Of a DNA stretch of 64,000 nt, positions 56,209-64,000 are shown one piece after another. This DNA comes from Coriolopsis trogii (lineage: Eukaryota > Basidiomycota > Agaricomycetes > Polyporales > Polyporaceae), in contig JAHYIO010000001.1 in assembly GCA_020543525.1 (NCBI GenBank), positions 4,030,001-4,094,000 on the forward strand, given 5' to 3'. Below the pieces are notes generated by a model. It worked only from the letters and a program-made list of their open reading frames with translations. It ran no database searches and was not told the origin of the DNA. A program made the position numbers and the translations under genes. Within the stretch, counting starts at the first letter, position 1. Every line of letters starts with the position of its first letter.

Positions 56209-59200
56209 TTATAGGTGCGTGTTGTTCCATATCGACCTCACGATGAAATCTGCAGGATCCGGGTCCGACACTCGTGACCGGGCAGGATTGAGAACGAACC
56301 GGACTTCAATGATGGATCAGCATTTCGTCAGAGAGGAGCAACAGCAGCAGCGGTCAAAGTACTCACGGGTGCGGTCGATACCGGGAATGAGGTAGAACCC
56401 GTTCGAGGGCGATCCCGTCGTGGTATCTTGGAAGTACCCGACCGTACCTGCTGGATGATCGAGCCATGCAAATGCGGCGACACCACCTTGCGCCGAAAGG
56501 GTGAACGTCAGGTTCTCTCTGGGAGTCAACGTGATAGCCGGGTCGACGAGGTTCGCTTCAGCGAGCGTGGTTGGCGTGAACTGGTATCGTGCCATCAGCT
56601 CCAACAATCGACGATCATCTGAAGGCTGGAAGAACGTACGTATTGTTCCTGCGTCACCGTGCGGTTGTCCACTTGCGCCGTGACATTCAAGTGCAAGAAC
56701 ACGTCTGCCGCATCCTTCCCTGCAGGCAGTATATTCTCCAGCTTCGTCGCATTGAACACGACCGAATTGTTCAGCGTTGGCACCTCGAACGGCACCACGG
56801 ACAAATTTTGCACGCTCCCGCTCCAGTCGTACCACGTCAATTGCGCCTCGCCCTCCACCGTCTCCCACCGATCCGATGTCACGAGGATCTCAAGCGTCTC
56901 GTTCCCCGCATACCAGAAGGGGTAGATCACGACGGGCGAGTAAATGTTCCCCATCCCGTAGTTGAGCACCTTCCACCGTCCAGAGTACTCGATCGACGAC
57001 CACGAAACGCCCTGCCAGATGTCGTTCAGCTGCCAGACGAGCGACCCGAGGTTGTTCTCGCCCTGGCCAGCTCCGCGACGGTACCAGGCGATCTCGGAGA
57101 TCATGTTGAGGGACTGGAAGAGCTGCGTGCTCCAGCACCACTGTGCGAACGTCTGGTTGGAGTCGGGCGTGTTTGGCGTGGGGAAGAAGAGCTCGACGGC
57201 GGTTGTCATCTGGGCTTGCCCCTGGGGAGCGTTGGGGTTCGGGAAGGAGAGTCCTCCGGCTGGGGGATGGTGGTCGCGCGATGCGACGACGGTGGAGTTG
57301 AAGGAGAAGTCTTCAGGGTTGAGGAGGACCTCCTCCCAACTGTAGAAGGATGGCATAGAGTGGAATCTAATGCACGACTCTTCAGTGTGTTTCTATGCGA
57401 AGGAACTGTCGCATTTCCACTCACCCAAATTCATTGACGAATCTTGAGACTGGATAGGTGCTGAAATCGAAGGCGACAGACGGGTCGTAGTTGTAGCGCT
57501 CTGGAAAAGCGTAAACAGGTGATGAGTATATGGACCGTGGATATGAGAATAGCTATGATAGTACCGGAATTGCCGTAGAGGGCACCTTCGCTCTGGTTGT
57601 TGTACCTCAGCACGTACGGATCAAGGCTGAGAACGCCGTTGGTAGTCGAGCAGTCCGTGTATGCGACCTTATGTGCGGCTCGCACGTAAGTATGCAAAGG
57701 TCCAGCACGATAATATCTGTCACTCACTGACGACTCCTCGTCCAAGACGATATTGTGGAGGAACTCCCCATAGAGCGTCTGAAACTAAACACAACATGTC
57801 AACTCACTCAGCGACACGCAGAGCTCTCCAGGGATTTCGATAGACTGACCTCGTTGATGTAATGTGTCCCATTATCCATCGTCGCGTTAATTACGTAAAT
57901 CACTAACTCATTCTCATTACCGGCAGCCCATTGCGCGTTGCTCGGATGCTTGTTTGTCCTCCTGACGTTCTGTCGTACCTCAGGCTCGATAGATTCGAGC
58001 AGGAAGTCGTTGAGCGGGTAAGGCGCATCAGCAAAGATCAGCTCCGACCAGGCAAAGATGCCCAGCTCGTCACACGCAGAGTAGAAGTCATACCCGCCCG
58101 TGACCTCGTCCGAGGGCTGGTAGATACCTCCTCCCCAAACACGAAGCTAAACCAACAAAATGAGCATCCCATGCGCGGAGCCACAAAACACACACACCAT
58201 ATTCTGCCCGCTGAGAACTGCACTCTCCAGTATCCATCGCGCTTGCGCGGACGTCATGCGTGCATAGAACGGATCGAACGGGATGATGTTCGTCCCAAGG
58301 GCATAGAAAGCCTTCCCGTTCACCTCGAAGTGCCACTGATCACCCGGAGTGATCCCTCGCGCGTCGATCTCCTCTTGCGAATACGGAGTTTGCACGAGTT
58401 CGACGGTCCTGAATCCGCTCCGAGTCGTAAAGCTCGCATCAATGCTGTCGCTTGAGAGGGATAGGGTGATGGTGAAGTTGTACAGCTGAGGAGTGCCGAG
58501 GTTGTGCGGGAACCACCGTTCGGGGACTCCATCAGGGATCGTGAAGCTCGCCCGCACAAAGGTAGTCTCGTTCCGGCCCACTGGGATGGGAGAGGTGGTG
58601 AGCGGGCCGGAAGTCACGTTCAACTCTGGTATGGAAACGGTGATAGCAGGAGCGTCAGAGGCTCGGACAGACCGGACAGCGAGCGTGACGTTGACGAGCC
58701 AATCGGCGGTCTGGTTTATAGCGGCGATGGTCGTTTGACCGACCTTCGAAATCTCGAGTGATGTTTCCTCAAGGAACACGCTGCCTGTAGATGCTAATAG
58801 TGGATGGGAGGCAGGGACTTTGTCATCGCTAGACTCAGTAGAGTTGGTGGTGAGTGTGACGAGGTATGCAGGCTTGAATATGCCGCTCGGGACGAAAGCA
58901 GGGCCCTTCCAATGAACTCAGTAAGCTGAGTATCAAGTAGGGTCGAGTTCGACTCACCCAATCCCATCCGAAGTCGGATTGTGTCTTCCGGATCCATTCG
59001 CGGACACCGATATACTCGAACTGCACATTCGAGGCGAGTTGGGTTAGTGTCATGCGTTTCCCACCACTTGGTATCACTTACTCCGAGAAAGGAAACAAAC
59101 TCCGCGTCAGGACGGCTGGACACATTCAAGCCATAGTGCCAGGCAGACTCGAACGCCACAGTAACGTTTGTGTTGTTGTCCTTCGGAACGGCGAGGAGAT

Positions 59201-59716
59201 CGGTGATGTCGTATACATATTGCCGGAACTGATTGTTGACCCAGGCCACGGGATGACCTGCGACGGACTAGGACATGTGCACTTTGTGGTCAGGTGGATT
59301 GATATCATTTGTGACTAGCACTCACGACGTCAGCGATAGTGTCTATTCCGTAGAAGACGAGCAATACTGCGTCGGCGTCCTTCATTTGCTCAAAATGAGG
59401 CGAGAGGTCCGCCGTGTAAGTCCAGTTGTCGTCAACAATCCATCTCTGGGTGAAATCTGTCTGTCGCGTGAGCCGAGTTCCATCCGCAGGGTAAGCGGAC
59501 ACGAGTCATACCATTGATACCAAGCAGAGGCTCCGTTATGATGTCGGCTTCCAAAAGGTCAAGGTGGACCTGCGATGGGACCTTGGCGGGTATAGCAATA
59601 GACCCGTTCGCATTGCTGAGTGTCCAGCTCAAGTCAGAGAGGCTGAAGACGTCGGCAGACACGAGGGTTGGGAGTAAAGATGCTCCCAGGATCAGAGCGG
59701 GTAAGCTGCGGAGCAT
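56209..59716 (-). CDS. Secreted beta-mannosidase, GH2 (copy A)
   Basis: Removes terminal mannose from manno-oligosaccharides. Start MLRSLPALILGASLLPTLVS is a signal peptide. N-terminal sugar-binding domain: DLSWTLSNANGSIAIPAKVP, DFTQRWIVDDNWTYTADLSP, WVNNQFRQYVYDITDLLAVP. Then FEYIGVREWIRKTQSDFGWD, VNGKAFYALGTNIIPFDPFY, SGQNMLRVWGGGIYQPSDEV (GGIYQ motif), NAQWAAGNENEL with the acid/base Glu after GN, RFVNEFG with the nucleophile Glu, and WEEVLLNPEDFSFNSTVVAS. The C-terminal exon after an intron at 56287-56367 gives LRFVLNPARSRVSDPDPADF and ends WNNTHL. Around ten introns, roughly 950-1000 aa. Many N-x-S/T sites. Complete and probably active. Confidence 0.93.
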
Positions 59717-60667
59717 ACTTTGTCAACCTCCAGGTTTCTGCGGTCGAGTTCAGCGAAACAATTATTGCATATACCTAGCATCGTGCACATTATATAGCAC
59801 CAGGTGGTGGGCCAAGCAAGTGAAGAGGTGAAACCTATGACCTGCTGCTAGCCAATCTCGTGATGTTATGAGTTTGCCGAAGACGAGCGACGTATACTGC
59901 GGATCAAATCGACGACATTCCGCTGAGTGTCATAAGTGTGGTTGCGTGAGCTCCCTTTGCACTCTATTGCGGGTTAACGTTCACAGCTCCAGAGGTCCGA
60001 GGGTGGTAGTGTATGTACATGTAACATGAGACATAGCCGGGCTCCAGCGGCAGCTACGCACATACTCACCATCACCTGACCTCTTTCCGTCCGTAAATGC
60101 GATAATTCTACACAGTCATCGGGGGATACGTTCGGTCCGCACGTGGTGGCACACACTCACTACCTGACATTGCCATCAGCAAAACGTACATCTGAATGAC
60201 CGCAGAAGTTTCATCTGAACGTCCCTCGAGTCTCGACGCGCATGAACGTCATCGCCTGAGCGCTTCCACAGCGGCCAAAGCAGCTCAGACACAGCTTGAG
60301 CGGCGAAGTTCAGGCCGTCTGAGAGCAGAAAAGGTAGGGTGAGCCCACAGGCAAGTTCGGCTAAGACAATAGACGATCACTGACGACGGCACTTCTTAAC
60401 ACGGTGCACAGGTGTGATCACAGGGTCGGCCCGAGGGGTAGCACTACATGGTATACGGACTCGGACTTGAGACAGCCTGGAGCGGCGAGCGCTGGCAATA
60501 CGGTTTGAAAGCAACGTCTGGCACTCGCTGCTTGTCAGGTTTGATAAAGCGAGGCAGCTTTACCCACTTGCGAATATGCCTGCGCGTATACATGATAGTC
60601 CATTATTTGATTGGCTATCCACACCCCGGAGTACAATGTTCCAAGTTCGCGACTTCAGGTTCCTTGC
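59717..60667. other. Intergenic between the beta-mannosidase copies
   Basis: About 950 bases with the promoter of copy A and the 3' end of copy B. No additional exon recognised. Similarity between the duplicated units does not obviously extend into this stretch beyond the last exon. Confidence 0.45.
59790..59796 (-). promoter_or_regulatory. TATA box of beta-mannosidase copy A
   Basis: TATATAA on the minus strand, about 74-80 bases upstream of the ATG at 59716. Confidence 0.55.
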
Positions 60668-63600
60668 TCACAAGTGCGTGTTGTTCCATACCGACCTCAC
60701 GACGAAATCTGCAGGGTCCGGATCCGACACTCTCGACAAGGCAGCGTTCAGTACAAATTGCACTACAGTCAAGATGTCAGCATCCGGTACCATGGACGGC
60801 ATCTATCAACACTTACGGGTGCGGTCAATACCGGGAATGAGGTAGAACCCGTTCGAAGGCGATCCCGTCGTGGTATCTTGGAAGTACCCGACCGTACCTG
60901 CCGGATGATCGAGCCATGCGAATGCGGCGACACCACCTTGCGCCGAAAGGGTGAACGTCAGATTCTCTCCGGGAGTCAACGTGATAGCCGGGTCGACGAG
61001 GTTCGCTTCAGCGAGCGTGGTTGGCGTGAACTGGTATCGTGCCATCAGCTCCAACAATCGACAATCATCTGAAGGCTGGAAGAACGTACGTATTGTTCCT
61101 GCGTCACCGTGCGGTTGTCCACTTGCGCCGTGACATTCAAGTGCAAGAACACGTCTGCCGCATCCTTACCTGCAGGCAGTATATTCTCCAGCCCCGTCGC
61201 ATTGAACAGGACCGAGTTGTTCAGCGTCGGTACCTCGAACCGCACCACAGACGAATTCAGCACGCTTCCGCTCCAGTCGTACCACGTCAGCTGCGCAGAG
61301 CCCTCCACCGTCTCCCACCGATCCGATGTCACGAGGATCTCGAGCGTCTCGTTCCCCGCATACCAGAAGGGGTAGATCACGACGGGCGAGTAAATGTTCC
61401 CCATCCCGTAGTTGAGCACCTTCCACCGTCCAGAGTACTCGATCGACGACCACGAAACGCCCTGCCAGATGTCGTTCAGCTGCCAGACGAGCGACCCGAG
61501 GTTGTTCTCGCCCTGGCCAGCTCCGCGACGGTACCAGGCGATCTCGGAGATCATGTTGAGGGACTGGAAGAGCTGCGTGCTCCAGCACCACTGCGCGAAC
61601 GTCTGGTTGGAGTCGGGCGTGTTCGGCGTGGGGAAGAAGAGCTCGACGGCGGTTGTCATCTGGGCTTGCCCCTGGGGAGCGTTGGGGTTCGGGAAGGAGA
61701 GTCCTCCGGCTGGGGGATGGTGGTCGCGCGATGCGACGACGGTGGAGTTGAAGGAGAAGTCTTCAGGTCTGAGGAGGACCTCCTCCCAACTGTAGAAGGA
61801 TGGCATAGAGTGGAATCTAATGCACGACTCTTCAGTGTGTTTACATGCGAAGGAACTGTCGCATTTCCACTCACCCAAATTCATTGACGAATCTTGAGAC
61901 TGGATAGGTGTTGAAGTCGAAGGCGACAGACGGGTCGTAGTTGTAGCGTTCTTGACAAATTGTGTTGAGTATCTAAGCTATTCATACGAGGACAACTTGG
62001 TCATACCGGAGTTGCCGTAGATGGCACCTTCGCTCTTGTTGTTGTATCTCAGCACGTATGGATCAAGACCGAGAACGCCATGGGTGGTCGAACAGTCCGT
62101 GTATGCCACCTGTTATGCTCCGTGAGTATACAAAAGCCTAGCTATAGTGATGCCTGCCACTCACCGACTCCTCCTCCTCCAAGACGATATCATGGAGGAA
62201 CTCGCCAAAGAGCGTCTGAAACTGCAAACACAAATGTCAACACAAAGAGCCCTCCAGGGATCTCGACAGACTGACCTCGTTGAGATAATGCGTCCCATTG
62301 GCTGCCGTCGCGTTCATTGTGAGGACCATCCCCTCGATTTCGTTTCCGCCAGCCCATTGCGCGTTGCTCGGATGTCTGTTGATCCGCCTGATGTTCTGCC
62401 GTACTTCAGGATCAATCGACTCCAGCATGAAATCGTTGATTGGGTAAGGCGCATCCGAAAAGATCAGCTCCGACCAGGCAAAGATGCCCAGCTCGTCACA
62501 CGCAGAGTAGAAGTCATACCCGCCCGTGACCTCGTCCGAGGGCTGGTAAATACCTCCTCCCCAAACACGAAGCTAAAACGAACAAAATGAGCATCCCATG
62601 CGCGGAGCCACAAAACACACACACCATATTCTGCCCGCTGAGAACTGCACTCTCCAGTACCCATCGTACCTGCGCGGACGTCATGCGTGCATAGAACGGA
62701 TCGAACGGGATGATGTTCGTCCCAAGGGCATAGAAAGCCTTCCCGTTCACCTCGAAGTGCCACTGATCACCCGGAGTGATCCCTCGCGCGTCAATCTCCT
62801 CTTGCGAATATGGAGTTTGCACGAGTTCGACGGTCCTGAACCCGCTCCGAGTCGTAAAGCTCGCATCAATGCTGTCGCTTGAGAGGGATAGGGTGATGGT
62901 GAAGTTGTACAGCTGAGGAGTGCCCAGGTTGTGCGGGAACCACCGTTCGGGGACTCCATCAGGGATCGTAAAGCTCGCCCGCACAAAGGTAGTCTCGTTC
63001 CGGCCCACTGGGATGGGAGAGGTGGTGAGCGGGCCGGAAGTCACGTTCAACTCTGGTATGGAAACGGTGATAGCAGGAGCGTCAGAGGCTCGGACAGACC
63101 GGACAGCGAGCGTGACGTTGACGAGCCAATCGGCGGTCTGGTTTATAGCGGCGATGGTCGTTTGACCGACCTTCGAAATCTCGAGTGATGTTTCCTCAAG
63201 GAACACACTGCCTGTAGATGCGAATAGTGGATGGGAGGCAGGGACTTTGTCATTGCTAGACTCAGTAGCGTTGGTGGTGAGTGTGACGAGGTATGCAGGC
63301 TTGAAGATGCCGCTCGGGACAAAGGCAGGGCCCTACAATTACAGTAATTAACTGAGTATCGAAAAGAGTCTAAGTTCACTCACCCAATCCCACCCGAAGT
63401 CGGACTGTGTCTTCCGGACCCATTCGCGTACACCGGGATACTCGAACTACACATTCGAGGTAAGCTAAGTCAGTTTGGTGCACTGCTTCAGAAACGATCC
63501 CTGCTTACTTCGCCTAAGGCTACAAATTCCGCGTCGGGCCGGCTAGACACATTCAAGCCATAGTGCCAGGCAGACTCGAGTGCCACAGTAACGTTTGTGT

Positions 63601-64000
63601 TGTTGTTGTCGGGGACAGCGAGGAGATCGGTAACGTCGTATACATATTGCTGGAACTGGTTGTTGACCCACGCTGTTGGATAACCCGCGACGGTCTATAC
63701 ATATATACACACTCGGTGATCCGGTGGATGAACCCATGTGAATGCCACTCACGATATTGGCAATGGTGTCTATGCCGTAGAAAACAAGTAATACTGCATC
63801 GACATCCCTTGTATGCTCAAAATGAGGCGAGAGGTCCGCCGTGTATGTCCAGTTGTCGTCAACGATCCATCGCTGGGTGAAGTCTGTACAGCGAAATGAA
63901 GAGTTGTAGCGGAGGGCAGGCGAATATAAGCAAGCTCGTACCATTGATGCCGATGAGAGGCTCTGTTATAATACCGGCCCCCAAAAGGTCAAGATGGGCC
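60668..64000 (-). CDS. Secreted beta-mannosidase, GH2 (copy B, 5' end outside window)
   Basis: Tandem paralogue of 56209-59716. Within the window it begins in the first exon (AHLDLLGAGIITEPLIGIN) and lacks about 45 N-terminal residues, including the signal peptide. All later exons have matches: DFTQRWIVDDNWTYTADLSP, FEYPGVREWVRKTQSDFGWD, SGQNMLRVWGGG, RFVNEFG with the nucleophile Glu, and a last exon LQFVLNAALSRVSDPDPADF ending WNNTHL with TGA at 60668-60670. Next to the acid/base site it reads NAQWAGGNEIEGMV where copy A has NAQWAAGNENEL; the catalytic Glu after GN is kept. No frameshift or stop was seen, so it appears functional. Confidence 0.9.

Noticed and set aside
1..64000. CRISPR arrays, bacterial operons or phage genes
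   Set aside because: No regularly spaced direct repeats; genes are intron-split and eukaryotic throughout.

Overview
This window looks like gene-dense nuclear DNA from an agaricomycete basidiomycete, probably a wood- or litter-decaying mushroom. Nearly every gene is split by short GT-AG introns of about 45-75 nt, genes sit on both strands with short gaps, and the content is typically basidiomycete: divergent F-box/leucine-rich proteins, a HET-domain protein, a crinkler-like P-loop relic, and secreted hydrolases for mannan. The order is not certain from sequence alone.

Layout. 0-9 kb: mitochondrial acyl carrier protein, an SMP-30/gluconolactonase protein, mitochondrial ribosomal protein bL17, a secreted AIM6-like phosphodiesterase and a formaldehyde-dehydrogenase-like zinc alcohol dehydrogenase. 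9-13 kb: mostly decayed DNA with a broken P-loop (CRN/RHS-like) gene. 13-22.5 kb: two members of a small unrecognised protein family (12961-13500 and 21993-22527) bracket a perfect 462-bp inverted repeat flanked by TA, an F-box-like gene, a four-helix membrane protein, an ML-domain lipid-transfer protein and an ERI1-like exonuclease. 22.6-28.4 kb: GH5 endo-mannanase with a 20-bp palindrome in its promoter, and the ribosome-biogenesis factor IPI1. 28.5-36 kb: two more F-box-like genes, a small coiled-coil protein and a secreted type-B carboxylesterase. 36-43 kb: a multi-pass membrane protein, an acidic probable nuclear protein, a small cysteine-containing secreted protein and a HET gene with an in-frame stop codon in its conserved core. 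43-48 kb: proteasome alpha-5, inositol monophosphatase and tRNA-dihydrouridine synthase 2. 48-56 kb: a tandem pair from a second unrecognised family, a further unrecognised protein and a short-chain dehydrogenase. 56-64 kb: two tandem GH2 beta-mannosidases, the second running off the right end.

How genes fit together. The GH5 mannanase and the two beta-mannosidases would together take mannan to mannose, but they lie over 30 kb apart with housekeeping genes between, so this is loose proximity and not an obvious co-regulated cluster. The housekeeping genes (ACP, bL17m, IPI1, alpha-5, IMPase, DUS2) show no common pathway. The points most worth following are the long perfect inverted repeat, the patchwork similarity of the duplicated GH2 genes, the two lineage-restricted-looking paralogue pairs, and the broken HET and P-loop genes.

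Exon joins were inferred by eye from splice signals, frame and family knowledge; no alignment or database search was run.
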